NCBI RefSeq assembly: GCF_014203895.1
Contig: NZ_JACHJY010000001.1
Location: 1,178,001-1,242,000 of the forward strand
Source: Streptomyces nymphaeiformis
GTDB taxonomy: Bacteria; Actinomycetota; Actinomycetes; Streptomycetales; Streptomycetaceae
Length of the DNA stretch: 64,000 bases
Direction of reading: 5' to 3'
Positions 1 to 9,061 of this stretch are shown in pieces. A program made the translations under genes and the position numbers. Below the pieces are notes generated by a model. It saw only the letters and a list, made by a program, of their open reading frames with translations. It was not told where the DNA came from and made no database searches. How positions within the stretch are numbered: position 1 is the first letter of the stretch; every line of letters starts with the position of its first letter.

Positions 1-1
1 G

Positions 2-1096
2 ATGGACGAGCGGCTCTACAACCAGGTGTGGGGCATGTTCGAGGACCTGGCCCGCACCGCCGCCGCCTACCGCAGCGCCTGCGACTTCGCGGAGTCCCGG
101 CTCGACCGGGAGCTCGACGAGGCGCTCACCGACTACCGCTCCCGGGCCGGCGGCGCGAACGACGCCGCGCGGGCCGCCGCCCGCGCCCGGCACGACGAGC
201 TCGTGGAGCGCGCCCGGGAGGTGCTCGACCGTGACCTCGCCCAGCTCGCCGCCGAGTCCGAGGTCGTCGAGCCGGCGCTGCCCATCGCCTACGCCCGCTG
301 GGACAACCCCGTCTGGCACGCCTACCGCGTCCCGGCCGAGGAGCCGATGGCCGTCCGCCTCGGCGACCTCCACCTCCCCGAGCGCACCGACCTGAGGATC
401 CCCATGCTCGTCCGGCTGCCCCTCGAGCGCGGGCTGTGGGTGGACTCCGGCCGCGGCCACTCCGAGGCGGCCGGGCTCCTCGACGAGGCCGAGCTGCGGC
501 GGCTCGCCCTGGACTGCGCGGTGGCGCACGCGGCGCGGCTCCTCGCGGCGCACCCGGCCGGAGAGTTCGCCGTCCATCTGATCGACCCGGCGGGCGCGGG
601 CGCCGCGGCCCTCGCGCCCCTCGTGGAGACGGGCGCGGCCGCCCCGCCCGCCCGGGGCGCGGCCGGGGTCTCGGCGGCCCTGGAGCAGCTCACGGAGCGG
701 GTCGACCTGCTCCAGATGGCGCTGCGGAGCGGGGCGACGGACGCGCTGCCGCCCGGCCTGGACACGGCCCGGCAGCTGCTGATCGTGCACGACTTCCCGC
801 ACGGCTTCGACGACCGGGCGGTCACCCGGCTGCGGTACCTCGCCGACGAGGGCCCCTCGGTCGGTGTGCATCTGCTGATGGTCGCGGCCCGGGAGGACGC
901 GGCCGCGTACGGGCCGCTGCTCGACCCGTTGTGGCGCTCGCTGCTGCGCCTCACCCCCGTGCCCGACGACCACCTGGCCGATCCGTGGGTCGGTCACGCC
1001 TGGTCGTACGAGCCGCCGCTCGTCCCGCCGGGCAGTTCGATCCTGCGTCAGGTCCTGACGCAGGTGGCGTCCGCTCGCCATGGAAAGCAGGCCTGA
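2..1096 (+). CDS. FtsK/SpoIIIE-like protein next to terC, possibly 5'-truncated
   Basis: The frame is open from the window edge; the ATG at base 2 may be internal, so the true start may lie outside. 364 residues are visible. Residues about 1-85 are highly charged (Arg/Glu/Ala-rich) and look like a coiled coil. The C-terminal half resembles the RecA-like fold of FtsK/SpoIIIE ATPases: a strand LLIVHDFP (about residue 260) sits where a Walker B strand would be, followed by LRYLADEG and HLLMVAARED. I see no clear Walker A loop; the equivalent stretch may be GLWVDSGRG near residue 144. Genes of this kind stand beside tellurite-resistance (Ter) genes in Streptomyces, and terC follows 233 bp downstream. 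Molecular role unknown. Confidence 0.7.
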   Translation: MDERLYNQVWGMFEDLARTAAAYRSACDFAESRLDRELDEALTDYRSRAGGANDAARAAARARHDELVERAREVLDRDLAQLAAESEVVEPALPIAYARWDNPVWHAYRVPAEEPMAVRLGDLHLPERTDLRIPMLVRLPLERGLWVDSGRGHSEAAGLLDEAELRRLALDCAVAHAARLLAAHPAGEFAVHLIDPAGAGAAALAPLVETGAAAPPARGAAGVSAALEQLTERVDLLQMALRSGATDALPPGLDTARQLLIVHDFPHGFDDRAVTRLRYLADEGPSVGVHLLMVAAREDAAAYGPLLDPLWRSLLRLTPVPDDHLADPWVGHAWSYEPPLVPPGSSILRQVLTQVASARHGKQA

Positions 1097-1105
1097 CCTG
1101 GCCAC

Positions 1106-1135
1106 TTGGTCCTTCTTTACCCACCCCTTTACCTT
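1106..1135 (+). promoter_or_regulatory. Candidate terC promoter
   Basis: TTGGTC (1106-1111), an 18-bp spacer and TACCTT (1130-1135) fit a vegetative-type promoter. It lies in a pyrimidine-rich, low-G stretch (about 1100-1160) that stands out from the flanking GC-rich DNA. Weak match; about 195 bp upstream of terC. Confidence 0.3.
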
Positions 1136-1169
1136 CTCTTGGTCTTTCGGGTACTCTTCTTCCTGCGGA

Positions 1170-1183
1170 GGGGAGTACTCCCC
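1170..1183. promoter_or_regulatory. 14-bp perfect palindrome upstream of terC
   Basis: GGGGAGTACTCCCC is a perfect palindrome in the terC leader, downstream of the candidate promoter. Its symmetry and place suit a dimeric-regulator operator, but I do not recognise the family. Confidence 0.35.
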
Positions 1184-1329
1184 ATTGCGCGGCGCACCCG
1201 TCAATACGGACGGATCGACATCGATCCGATCCCGGGGCGTCGGCCCGGCGCGGCCCGTCCGCCGCCCGGGTGGAAGAGACCTCCGGCAGCGACGACGCTG
1301 ATCAGTTGCCGTACGACGCCGGAGGCGCA

Positions 1330-2346
1330 GTGGACGTTTCAATGACCCTGTGGGTGCTGACCATTCTCGGTCTGGGTGCCCTCATCGGTGCCGACTTCTT
1401 CATCGGGCGCAAGCCCCATGACGTGTCGGTCAAGGAAGCCGGAATCTGGACCGTCGTCTGGATCGTGCTCGCCGCGCTCTTCGGGCTCGGCCTGCTGGTC
1501 TTCGGCAACAGCCAGGCGTCCGGAGAGTTCTTCGCGGGCTACGTCACCGAGAAGTCGCTCAGCGTCGACAACCTCTTCGTCTTCGTCCTGATCATGGCGA
1601 AGTTCTCGGTCCCCTCCCACCTCCAGCAGCGGGTGCTGCTCGTGGGCGTGCTGATCGCCCTGGTGCTCCGCGCGATCTTCATCGCCGCGGGCGCCGCGAT
1701 CATCGCGAGCTTCTCCTGGGTCTTCTACCTCTTCGGCGCGTTCCTGATCTACACCGCCTGGAAGCTCATCCAGGAGGCGCGCTCCGACGAGGAGGAGGAC
1801 GACTGGGAGGAGAACCGTCTCCTCAAGACCGTCGAGAAGAAGTTCGGCGTCGCCGACCGGTACCACGGCACCAAGCTCTTCATCGTCAACAACGGCAAGC
1901 GGGTGCTGACCCCGCTGATGGTCGTCATGCTCGCCATCGGCACCACCGACATCCTCTTCGCCCTCGACTCCATCCCGGCGATCTTCGGTCTCACCCAGGA
2001 CCCGTACATCGTCTTCACCGCCAACGCCTTCGCCCTCATGGGCCTGCGGCAGCTGTACTTCCTCATCGGCGGCCTGCTCAAGAAGCTGGTCCACCTGAGC
2101 TACGGCCTGTCGGTGATCCTCGGCTTCATCGGAGTCAAGCTCGTGCTGCACGCGCTGCACGAGTCCGGGGTGCACGTCCCCGAGATCACCATCCCGTTCT
2201 CGCTGGCGGTCATCGGCGGTGTCCTGGTCGTCACGACCATCACCAGCCTGATCGCCTCCAGGAAGCAGGCACAGCGCGAGGCCGCGGAGGCCGCCGCGTC
2301 GCCGACCCTCCCCGAGGACACCTCGAAGGACAGCGTCGAGGCCTGA
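1330..2346 (+). CDS. TerC family integral membrane protein
   Basis: The 338-residue product is a multi-pass membrane protein of the TerC family, linked to tellurite tolerance and, in other bacteria, to metal (Mn) export during membrane-protein metalation. Family hallmarks are visible: KSLSVDNLFVFVLIM after the second segment and FALDSIPAIFG with ANAFALMGLRQLYFLI in the second half, each with a conserved membrane Asp. About seven hydrophobic segments flank an acidic loop (SDEEEDDWEEN), and the tail is polar. The GTG start is preceded by GGAGG at 1321-1325; an ATG four codons later (1342) is possible. Substrate here is unknown. It is followed by a strong convergent terminator. Confidence 0.93.
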   Translation: MDVSMTLWVLTILGLGALIGADFFIGRKPHDVSVKEAGIWTVVWIVLAALFGLGLLVFGNSQASGEFFAGYVTEKSLSVDNLFVFVLIMAKFSVPSHLQQRVLLVGVLIALVLRAIFIAAGAAIIASFSWVFYLFGAFLIYTAWKLIQEARSDEEEDDWEENRLLKTVEKKFGVADRYHGTKLFIVNNGKRVLTPLMVVMLAIGTTDILFALDSIPAIFGLTQDPYIVFTANAFALMGLRQLYFLIGGLLKKLVHLSYGLSVILGFIGVKLVLHALHESGVHVPEITIPFSLAVIGGVLVVTTITSLIASRKQAQREAAEAAASPTLPEDTSKDSVEA

Positions 2347-2358
2347 CGTCCTTCCGCA

Positions 2359-2405
2359 CACGGCGACGGCCGACCGGGATCCCCTTCCGGTCGGCCGTCG
2401 CCGTG
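2359..2405. terminator. Bidirectional terminator hairpin, terC / MFS
   Basis: Perfect 19-bp arms (2359-2377 and 2387-2405; left arm CACGGCGACGGCCGACCGG) around a 9-nt loop, lying between the convergent terC and transporter genes. There is no T tract, as is usual in Streptomyces. Confidence 0.8.
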
Positions 2406-2418
2406 CGGTGCCGCGAGC

Positions 2419-3705
2419 TCAGGCGGCCGCCGGCTCCGGCGCCGGACGCCCGGCGCGGTCCGGGAGGGTCTCCGGGAGGAGTGCGAAGCAGCCGAGGCTC
2501 ACCAGGGCGAGCAGTGTCAGGTAGGCCGCGACGCCCCAGGGCGGGCCGGAGCCGCCGTCGGAGAGGGTGGTCGCGACCACGGGCGTCAGCGCGCCGCCCA
2601 GGACGCCCGCCAGGTTGTAGCCGACGGCCGCGCCGGTGCAGCGCACGCGGGGCTCGTACAGCTCCGGGAGGTACGCGGCGATCACCGCGAACATGGTGAT
2701 GAAGGCCAGCAGCGAGCCCAGGAAGCCGAGGAACATCAGCAGCGGCCGCGCCGTGTGCAGCAGCGCCACCATCGGGAACGTCCACAGCGCGGAGGCCGCG
2801 CACCCCGCCAGACAGAGCGGCCGGCGGCCCCAGCGGTCGCCGAGCAGGGCCACGAGCGGGGTGAGCGCGCCCATGACCGCCACCGCCGCCATGACACAGC
2901 TCAGCATCACCGTGCTGCTCACCCCGAGCCGCTCGGTGCCGTACGCCAGCGCCCAGGTCGAGACCGAGTAGAAGACGGCGTACCCGACCGCGAGCGCCCC
3001 GGCCGTGAGCAGTACGAGCCGCCAGTGGTCGCGGAAGACCTCCGCGAGCGGAGTGCCCGCGCGCCGCCCGGACGCGGACAGCTCCTCGAACTGCGGGGTC
3101 TCCGCGAGGGAGGACCGCAGCAGCAGGCCGCCGGCCGCGAGCAGCCCCGCCGCCCAGAACGGCACCCGCCAGCCCCAGGCGCGGAACTCGGCGTCGCTCA
3201 GCCCCGCGGTGAGCGCCAGCATCACCCCGTTCGCGAGGAGGAAGCCGATCGACGGGCCGATCTGCGGGAAGCTCGACCACAGCGCGCGCCGGTGCGCGGG
3301 GGCGTGCTCGGCGGTGAGCAGGACCGCGCCGCCCCACTCGCCGCCCAGGCCGAGACCCTGGAGGAAGCGGAGGGTGAGGAGCAGCGCCGGGGCGGCGATG
3401 CCGAGCGTCGCGTACGTCGGGACGAAGCCGACCGCGACCGTGGCGCAGCCGGTCAGGAGCAGCGAGGCGAACAGGACCGGCCGCCGGCCGTACCGGTCGC
3501 CGACGTGCCCGAAGAGCATCGAGCCGAGCGGACGGGCGAGGAAGCCCGCGGCGAAGGTGCCGAACGCGGCGAGGGTCCCGGCCAGGGGCGAGAACGTGGG
3601 GAAGAAGAGCGGCCCCAGGACGAGGGCGGCGGCGGTCCCGTAGACGAAGAAGTCGAAGAACTCGATGGCGGTGCCGACGAGCGAGGCGGCGGCGAGCCGG
3701 ACCAT
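2419..3705 (-). CDS. MHS-type MFS transporter
   Basis: 428-residue, twelve-segment transporter of the metabolite:H+ symporter group. The N-terminus has the group's typical first helix ending IEFFDFFVYGTAAALVLGP; the cytoplasmic loop motif GHVGDRYGRRPVL lies between helices 2 and 3, and RFLQGLGLGGEWGGA is in helix 4. Relatives move osmolytes, dicarboxylates or similar metabolites; the substrate cannot be read from sequence. The frame is open back to 3885, but that would overlap the upstream hydrolase gene by 62 bp and add a polar, uncharacteristic leader, so I chose the ATG at 3705 (MVRLAAASLVG). No strong ribosome site is visible there. It points the same way as the two genes upstream of it. 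Confidence 0.85.
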   Translation of the reverse strand: MVRLAAASLVGTAIEFFDFFVYGTAAALVLGPLFFPTFSPLAGTLAAFGTFAAGFLARPLGSMLFGHVGDRYGRRPVLFASLLLTGCATVAVGFVPTYATLGIAAPALLLTLRFLQGLGLGGEWGGAVLLTAEHAPAHRRALWSSFPQIGPSIGFLLANGVMLALTAGLSDAEFRAWGWRVPFWAAGLLAAGGLLLRSSLAETPQFEELSASGRRAGTPLAEVFRDHWRLVLLTAGALAVGYAVFYSVSTWALAYGTERLGVSSTVMLSCVMAAVAVMGALTPLVALLGDRWGRRPLCLAGCAASALWTFPMVALLHTARPLLMFLGFLGSLLAFITMFAVIAAYLPELYEPRVRCTGAAVGYNLAGVLGGALTPVVATTLSDGGSGPPWGVAAYLTLLALVSLGCFALLPETLPDRAGRPAPEPAAA

Positions 3706-3823
3706 CGAGGGCGGCCGGGACGGCGACGGAGTGACTTTGGCGCATGTCGCGCCAACTACCCCGCCGCCGTCCGGGTTATGGGGGCGTGCGGAGGTGCGCA
3801 GCTCCGGGGCCGCGCGCCCGGCG

Positions 3824-4480
3824 TCACCAGCCGCGCTCGCGCCATTCCGCGAGGTGCGGGCGCTCGTCACCGAGGGTGGTGTCACGGCCGTGGCCGGGGT
3901 AGATCCAGGACTCGTCGGGCAGGACCGCGAAGAGCTTGGTCTCCACGTCGTGGAGCAGGCTCGCGAAGGCCTCCGGGTCCTTCCACGTGTTGCCCACGCC
4001 GCCGGGGAAGAGACAGTCGCCGGTGAAGACGTGGGGGTGGCCGTGCGGGTCGTCGTAGACCAGGGCGATCGAGCCCGGCGTGTGCCCGACGAGGCGGCGC
4101 GCGGTCAGCTCGACCCGGCCCACCCGGATCGTGTCGCCGTCCTCCACCAGCTCGTCGGTCCCGACCGGGATGCCCTCCGCGTCGTACGCGCCCGCGTACG
4201 TCCGGGCACCGGTCGCGGCGACGACCTCCGCGAGCGCCTGCCAGTGGTCGCCGTGCCGGTGCGTGGTGACGACGGCCGTGATGCCGTCGTCACCGATCAG
4301 CGTGAGCAGCGTCGAGGCCTCGTTCGCCGCGTCGATCAGCAGCTGCTCGCCGGTGGCCCGGCAGCGCAGCAGATACGCGTTGTTGTCCATCGGGCCGACC
4401 GCGACCTTCGAGATCATCAGGTCCGTGAGCTCGTGCACGTCCGCCGCGCCGCCGACCTTCACCACTCCGCTGTACGTCAT
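3824..4480 (-). CDS. Metallo-beta-lactamase fold hydrolase (glyoxalase II-like)
   Basis: 218 residues with the full metal site of the hydroxyacylglutathione-hydrolase-like branch: HRHGDH at 74-79, His133 in VGHTPGS, Asp154 in FTGDCLF and His197 in YPGHG. Family members hydrolyse thioesters. Actinobacteria use mycothiol rather than glutathione, and the neighbour upstream on the same strand belongs to a mycothiol-dependent fold family, so a role in mycothiol-conjugate detoxification is a fair inference. The substrate is not proven by sequence. It ends 118 bp before the start of the transporter gene. Confidence 0.9.
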   Translation of the reverse strand: MTYSGVVKVGGAADVHELTDLMISKVAVGPMDNNAYLLRCRATGEQLLIDAANEASTLLTLIGDDGITAVVTTHRHGDHWQALAEVVAATGARTYAGAYDAEGIPVGTDELVEDGDTIRVGRVELTARRLVGHTPGSIALVYDDPHGHPHVFTGDCLFPGGVGNTWKDPEAFASLLHDVETKLFAVLPDESWIYPGHGRDTTLGDERPHLAEWRERGW

Positions 4481-4515
4481 GGCCTCAGACTAGCCCCGGA
4501 GAGTGACAGCGGCGC

Positions 4516-5205
4516 CTACAGCGGGGGCAGTTCCGGCAGGGAGCCGCCCTCGGTCTTCAGGGCGGAGCCGTCGCGGCGGCCGGCGAGCCAGCCGAGGAGC
4601 TCGGCGGGGGAGCCGCTCACGGTGACGGCGGAGCCCTCCGCGGAGCCGGTGGTCCAGCTGCCCGAGCCGTCCTCGGCCAGGACCCGGGTCGGCGGGACGG
4701 ACGCGTTGCCGGTGAACCGTTCCGTCAGGAAGTCGATCTCCCGCTGGACGAACTCCTCCGGCAGGTCCTCCAGCTCGTAGCCGACGCCCAGGTCGACGTG
4801 GTGCAGGGCCACCTCGACCCAGCGGCGGAAGGGGATCCGGGAGGCGCTGTCGGTGACGCCGTTGCGGAGCTCGACCGTGCGGTTCCAGTCGGCGGGCTCG
4901 TCGCCGGCGGCCTGGAAGCGGTCGGCGGTCTCGCGCAGGTCGGCGAGGTGGACGTCGAGCGGGCGGTCGGCGTCGCGCTCGATGTCGGCGTCCCGGGTGG
5001 CGGCGTCGGCGTACATGGGACGGCCCTGGAGGACGTTCACCAGGGCGTCGGCGTTGCGGGACACGTGGGCGAGGACGTGGCCGCGGGTCCAGCCGGGAAG
5101 CCGTGACGGCTCGGCCGTCGTGGCGTTGTCCCAGGAGGCGACCGCGGCGATCAGCCGGTCGGTCGCTTCGCGGACGGAGGCAAGGTCGAGTTCGTGGTCG
5201 ATCAT
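4516..5205 (-). CDS. Maleylpyruvate isomerase family mycothiol-dependent protein
   Basis: 229 residues with the N-terminal DinB/MDMPI four-helix fold: PGWTRGHVLAHVSRNADALV near residues 37-56 and VEVALHHVDLGVGY near 128-141 supply the usual His ligands. The C-terminal part (SWTTGSAEGSAVTVSGSPAELLGWLAGR) looks like the small sterol-carrier-like domain these proteins carry. Such enzymes use mycothiol as cofactor or substrate; this member's substrate is unknown. The frame extends 16 codons upstream, but MIDHELDLASVREATDRL is the conserved-looking start (ATG at 5205). It is divergent from uvrA, sharing a 213-bp promoter region. Confidence 0.85.
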   Translation of the reverse strand: MIDHELDLASVREATDRLIAAVASWDNATTAEPSRLPGWTRGHVLAHVSRNADALVNVLQGRPMYADAATRDADIERDADRPLDVHLADLRETADRFQAAGDEPADWNRTVELRNGVTDSASRIPFRRWVEVALHHVDLGVGYELEDLPEEFVQREIDFLTERFTGNASVPPTRVLAEDGSGSWTTGSAEGSAVTVSGSPAELLGWLAGRRDGSALKTEGGSLPELPPL

Positions 5206-5337
5206 GGCGCCGACCCTAGGGGGTGCCGTGCCGGTCGGGCCAGGGCCGATCACGCCCGACCGTCAACGCACCCCCGGCGTCGCCACTCGTTCGGGTGAAG
5301 AGGTCTCCACGCGGCCGGAAATCGAATGTGCGTGCTA

Positions 5338-5343
5338 TAGGCT
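5338..5343 (+). promoter_or_regulatory. Candidate uvrA -10 element
   Basis: TAGGCT in a locally AT-richer stretch, 75 bp before the uvrA start; this is a classic vegetative -10 in Streptomyces. No clear -35 (GCCGGAA region at 17-18 bp) and no GAAC-N4-GTTC LexA box is visible nearby. Confidence 0.4.
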
Positions 5344-5418
5344 CGACGGAAGCATCCGGCATCCTTGGTTGTTGGGTGTGTCAGGACATCCGCTCTCTCA
5401 AGAAAGGTGCGGACCGGC

Positions 5419-8400
5419 GTGGCCGACCGTCTCATCGTCCGTGGCGCTCGCGAGCACAACCTCAAGAACGTCTCGCTCGACCTCCCGCGTGACTCCCTCA
5501 TCGTCTTCACCGGGCTCTCGGGGTCGGGCAAGTCCTCCCTCGCGTTCGACACGATCTTCGCCGAGGGGCAGCGCCGGTACGTCGAGTCGCTCTCCTCGTA
5601 CGCCAGGCAGTTCCTCGGGCAGATGGACAAGCCGGACGTCGACTTCATCGAAGGTCTCTCGCCCGCCGTCTCCATCGACCAGAAGTCGACCTCGCGCAAC
5701 CCGCGCTCGACGGTCGGCACCATCACCGAGGTCTACGACTACCTCCGCCTGCTCTTCGCCCGCATCGGCAAGCCGCACTGTCCCGAGTGCCGCCGCCCCA
5801 TCTCCCGCCAGTCGCCGCAGGCCATCGTCGACAAGGTCCTGGAGCTCCCCGAGGGCAGCCGCTTCCAGGTGCTCTCCCCGCTCGTGCGCGAGCGCAAGGG
5901 CGAGTTCGTCGACCTCTTCGCCGACCTCCAGACCAAGGGCTACAGCCGCGCCCGGGTCGACGGCCAGACCATCCAGCTCAGCGAGCCGCCGACGCTGAAG
6001 AAGCAGGAGAAGCACACGATCGAGGTGGTCGTCGACCGCCTCACGGTGAAGGACAGCGCCAAGCGCCGGCTCACCGACTCCGTCGAGACCGCGCTCGGAC
6101 TCTCCGGCGGCATGGTCGTGCTCGACTTCGTCGACCTCGCGGAGGACGACCCCGAGCGCGAGAAGATGTACTCGGAGCACCTCTACTGCCCGTACGACGA
6201 CCTGTCCTTCGAGGAGCTGGAGCCCCGCTCCTTCTCCTTCAACTCGCCCTTCGGCGCCTGCCCGGACTGCACCGGCATCGGCACCCGCATGGAGGTCGAC
6301 CCGGAGCTGATCGTCCCGGACGAGGAGAAGTCCCTCGACGAGGGCGCCATCCACCCCTGGTCGCACGGCCACACCAAGGAGTACTTCGGCCGGCTCATCG
6401 GCGGCCTCTCCCAGGCCCTCGGCTTCCGCACGGACATCCCGTACGCCGGGCTGCCGCAGCGCGCCAAGAAGGCCCTGATGCACGGCCACAAGACCCAGGT
6501 CGAGGTCCGCTACCGCAACCGGTACGGGCGCGAGCGGGCGTACACCACCCCGGCCTTCGAAGGCGCCGTCTCCTTCGTCAAGCGGCGCCACACCGAGGCC
6601 GAGAGCGACTCCAGCCGCGAGCGCTTCGAGGGCTACATGCGCGAGGTGCCCTGCCCCACCTGTGAGGGCACCCGCCTCAAGCCGATCGTCCTCGCGGTCA
6701 CGGTCATGGACCGGTCCATCGCCGAGGTCTCCGCGATGTCCATCAGCGACTGCGCCGAGTTCCTCTCCCGGCTCACGCTCAACGCCCGCGACAAGAAGAT
6801 CGCCGAGCGGGTCCTCAAGGAGGTCAACGAGCGGCTCCGCTTCCTCGTCGACGTCGGCCTCGACTACCTCTCCCTCAACCGGGCGGCCGGCACGCTCTCC
6901 GGCGGAGAGGCCCAGCGCATCCGGCTCGCCACCCAGATCGGCTCCGGCCTGGTCGGCGTGCTCTACGTGCTCGACGAGCCGTCCATCGGCCTCCACCAGC
7001 GCGACAACCACCGCCTGATCGAGACCCTCGTCCGGCTCCGGGACATGGGCAACACGCTCATCGTCGTCGAGCACGACGAGGACACGATCAAGGTCGCCGA
7101 CTGGGTCGTCGACATCGGCCCCGGCGCCGGCGAGCACGGCGGCAAGGTCGTCCACTCCGGCTCCCTGAAGGAGCTCCTCGCCAACGAGGAGTCGATGACC
7201 GGGCAGTACCTGTCCGGCCGCCGGGCGATCACCACCCCGGACCTCCGCCGCCCGGTCGACCCCGGACGCCGGCTCACGGTGCACGGCGCCCGCGAGAACA
7301 ACCTGCGGGACATCGACGTCTCCTTCCCGCTGGGCGTCCTCACCGCCGTCACCGGCGTCTCGGGCTCCGGCAAGTCGACCCTGGTCAACGACATCCTCTA
7401 CACCCACCTGGCGCGCGAGCTGAACGGCGCCAAGTCGGTGCCCGGACGGCACACGCGCGTGGACGGCGACGACCTCGTCGACAAGGTCGTGCACGTCGAC
7501 CAGTCGCCGATCGGCCGCACCCCGCGGTCGAACCCGGCGACGTACACCGGCGTCTTCGACCACGTCCGCAAGCTCTTCGCCGAGACGATGGAGGCCAAGG
7601 TCCGGGGCTACCTGCCCGGCCGCTTCTCCTTCAACGTCAAGGGCGGCCGCTGCGAGAACTGCTCCGGCGACGGCACGATCAAGATCGAGATGAACTTCCT
7701 CCCGGACGTCTACGTCCCGTGCGAGGTCTGCCACGGCGACCGGTACAACCGGGAGACCCTGGAGGTCCACTACAAGGGCAAGTCCATCGCCGAAGTCCTG
7801 AACATGCCGATCGAGGAGGCCCTCGACTTCTTCGAGGCCGTCCCGACCATCTCCCGCCACCTGCGCACGCTCAACGAGGTCGGCCTCGGGTACGTCCGGC
7901 TCGGCCAGTCCGCGCCGACGCTCTCCGGCGGCGAGGCGCAGCGCGTCAAGCTCGCCTCCGAGCTCCAGAAGCGCTCGACGGGCCGCACGGTCTACGTCCT
8001 CGACGAGCCGACCACCGGTCTGCACTTCGAGGACATCTCGAAGCTGATCAAGGTCCTGTCCGGCCTGGTCGACAAGGGCAACTCGGTGATCGTCATCGAG
8101 CACAACCTCGATGTCATCAAGACCGCGGACTGGGTCATCGACATGGGCCCCGAGGGCGGCAGCGGCGGCGGCCTGGTGGTCGCCGAGGGCACGCCGGAGG
8201 AGGTCGCCTCGGTCCCCGAGAGCCACACCGGCAAGTTCCTCCGGGACATCCTCGACACCGACCGGATCAGCGACGCGGGCGGGAAGATCCCGGCGGCGCG
8301 CGGGGCGAGGAAGACGGCGGCGAAGGCTCCGGCCAAGGCTGCCGCGAAGAAGACGGCCGCCACCAAGGCCACGGCCACCAAGGCGACGGCCACCAAGGCC

Positions 8401-8469
8401 ACCGCCAAGAAGGCGACGGCCACCAAGGCCACCGCCAAGAAGGCGACGGCCAGGACGCGCAAGGCGTGA
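5419..8469 (+). CDS. uvrA: Excinuclease ABC subunit A
   Basis: 1016-residue damage-recognition ATPase of nucleotide excision repair; dimerises, loads UvrB on lesions, and works with UvrC (encoded at 12670). Two ABC modules are plain: Walker [10 protein letters not shown] near residue 32, zinc finger CPEC and CPDCTGIG, first signature [12 protein letters not shown]; second Walker [10 protein letters not shown], zinc knuckle CENCSGDG with CEVCHGD, second signature [12 protein letters not shown]. The GTG start gives [17 protein letters not shown], the family's normal N-terminus; AAAGG lies about 12 nt upstream and another GTG is at 5407. Unusual: the last about 75 residues are an Ala/Lys/Thr tail with pentapeptide repeats, beyond the catalytic core. 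A terminator follows. Confidence 0.98.
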   Translation: MADRLIVRGAREHNLKNVSLDLPRDSLIVFTGLSGSGKSSLAFDTIFAEGQRRYVESLSSYARQFLGQMDKPDVDFIEGLSPAVSIDQKSTSRNPRSTVGTITEVYDYLRLLFARIGKPHCPECRRPISRQSPQAIVDKVLELPEGSRFQVLSPLVRERKGEFVDLFADLQTKGYSRARVDGQTIQLSEPPTLKKQEKHTIEVVVDRLTVKDSAKRRLTDSVETALGLSGGMVVLDFVDLAEDDPEREKMYSEHLYCPYDDLSFEELEPRSFSFNSPFGACPDCTGIGTRMEVDPELIVPDEEKSLDEGAIHPWSHGHTKEYFGRLIGGLSQALGFRTDIPYAGLPQRAKKALMHGHKTQVEVRYRNRYGRERAYTTPAFEGAVSFVKRRHTEAESDSSRERFEGYMREVPCPTCEGTRLKPIVLAVTVMDRSIAEVSAMSISDCAEFLSRLTLNARDKKIAERVLKEVNERLRFLVDVGLDYLSLNRAAGTLSGGEAQRIRLATQIGSGLVGVLYVLDEPSIGLHQRDNHRLIETLVRLRDMGNTLIVVEHDEDTIKVADWVVDIGPGAGEHGGKVVHSGSLKELLANEESMTGQYLSGRRAITTPDLRRPVDPGRRLTVHGARENNLRDIDVSFPLGVLTAVTGVSGSGKSTLVNDILYTHLARELNGAKSVPGRHTRVDGDDLVDKVVHVDQSPIGRTPRSNPATYTGVFDHVRKLFAETMEAKVRGYLPGRFSFNVKGGRCENCSGDGTIKIEMNFLPDVYVPCEVCHGDRYNRETLEVHYKGKSIAEVLNMPIEEALDFFEAVPTISRHLRTLNEVGLGYVRLGQSAPTLSGGEAQRVKLASELQKRSTGRTVYVLDEPTTGLHFEDISKLIKVLSGLVDKGNSVIVIEHNLDVIKTADWVIDMGPEGGSGGGLVVAEGTPEEVASVPESHTGKFLRDILDTDRISDAGGKIPAARGARKTAAKAPAKAAAKKTAATKATATKATATKATAKKATATKATAKKATARTRKA
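8362..8451 (+). repeat. Six 15-bp tandem repeats in the uvrA 3' end
   Basis: In-frame units encode [30 protein letters not shown]; units differ by one to three bases. The tail is histone-H1-like and probably binds DNA nonspecifically. Copy number is expected to vary between strains. Confidence 0.9.
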
Positions 8470-8492
8470 CGGCCGGGCACGTGCAGTGACGG

Positions 8493-8520
8493 AGGCGGGG
8501 TCCCGATCGGGGCCCCGCCT
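8493..8520 (+). terminator. uvrA terminator
   Basis: 12-bp stem (8493-8504 with 8509-8520, one G-T wobble) around a GATC loop, 23 bp past the uvrA stop. Confidence 0.7.
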
Positions 8521-8619
8521 TGCACGTCAGGCCCGGGCGACGGCCTCCAGACGGGCGCCGGTATCGTCGGTTCGGTCACCCCCGGGGTGTCTTGTCCCCG
8601 ATCTCACCGTGGAGCGCTC

Positions 8620-9057
8620 ATGTCCGGCCAGTCCAGCCGCCGCACCGTACTGAAAGGCGCGGCCCTCGCCGGAGCCGCCGGGCTGGGCGTCGCCGCCTGC
8701 TCCACCGACTCCAAGCTCGGCCACGCCGAGACCCCGACCCCGACCGCTCCCGTCCCGCTCGGCGCCCCGGACGAGGTGCCGGTCGGCGGCTCCAAGCTCT
8801 ACCGCGAGCAGCGGCTCGTGGTGAGCTGCCCGGCCAAGGGCCAGTACAAGGCCTTCAGCGCCCAGTGCACCCACGCCGGCTGCGTCCTCGACAAGGTCGA
8901 GGACAACGAGGGCAACTGCCCCTGCCACGGCAGCCGCTTCGACGTGACGACCGGCAAGGCCGTCCGCGGCCCCGCCACCGTCCCGCTCCCCGCGGTCCCG
9001 ATCCGCGTCGAGAACGGCAAGCTGGTCGCCGGACCCGAGGCCGCCCCCAAGGCCTGA
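8620..9057 (+). CDS. Rieske (2Fe-2S) lipoprotein
   Basis: 145 residues. The N-terminus has a twin-Arg signal (SSRRTVLKGA), a hydrophobic stretch and a lipobox LGVAAC with Cys27, so it is probably exported folded by Tat and lipid-anchored outside the membrane. The cluster site is CTHAGC (ligands Cys83, His85) and CPCHG (Cys100, His103), with Cys88 and Cys102 placed to form the disulfide of high-potential Rieske proteins. It is a free-standing electron carrier; its partner is not identifiable here. ATG at 8620 has GGAG 5 nt upstream; a GTG at 8587 is an alternative without merit. It converges on the next gene with a 4-bp gap. Confidence 0.92.
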   Translation: MSGQSSRRTVLKGAALAGAAGLGVAACSTDSKLGHAETPTPTAPVPLGAPDEVPVGGSKLYREQRLVVSCPAKGQYKAFSAQCTHAGCVLDKVEDNEGNCPCHGSRFDVTTGKAVRGPATVPLPAVPIRVENGKLVAGPEAAPKA

Positions 9058-9061
9058 GGCC

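Noticed and set aside
436-2346. Apparent fusion of an N-terminal Arg-rich region to TerC in one open frame
   Set aside because: The first about 298 codons are the alternate frame of the upstream gene; a ribosome site and the family start are at 1330.
3706-3885. 60-residue N-terminal extension of the MFS transporter
   Set aside because: It overlaps the upstream hydrolase gene by 62 bp and is polar and unlike the MHS family start.
5206-5418. LexA (SOS) box upstream of uvrA
   Set aside because: No GAAC-N4-GTTC match seen; only unrelated GTTCGGG-type words.
5398-8226. 942-codon minus-strand open frame antisense to uvrA
   Set aside because: GC-rich third positions of uvrA create long antisense frames; the translation is low-complexity Val/Leu/Ala/Asp/Gly with no motif.
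8362-8451. CRISPR array
   Set aside because: Units are 15 bp, contiguous, in frame and within a gene, without spacers.
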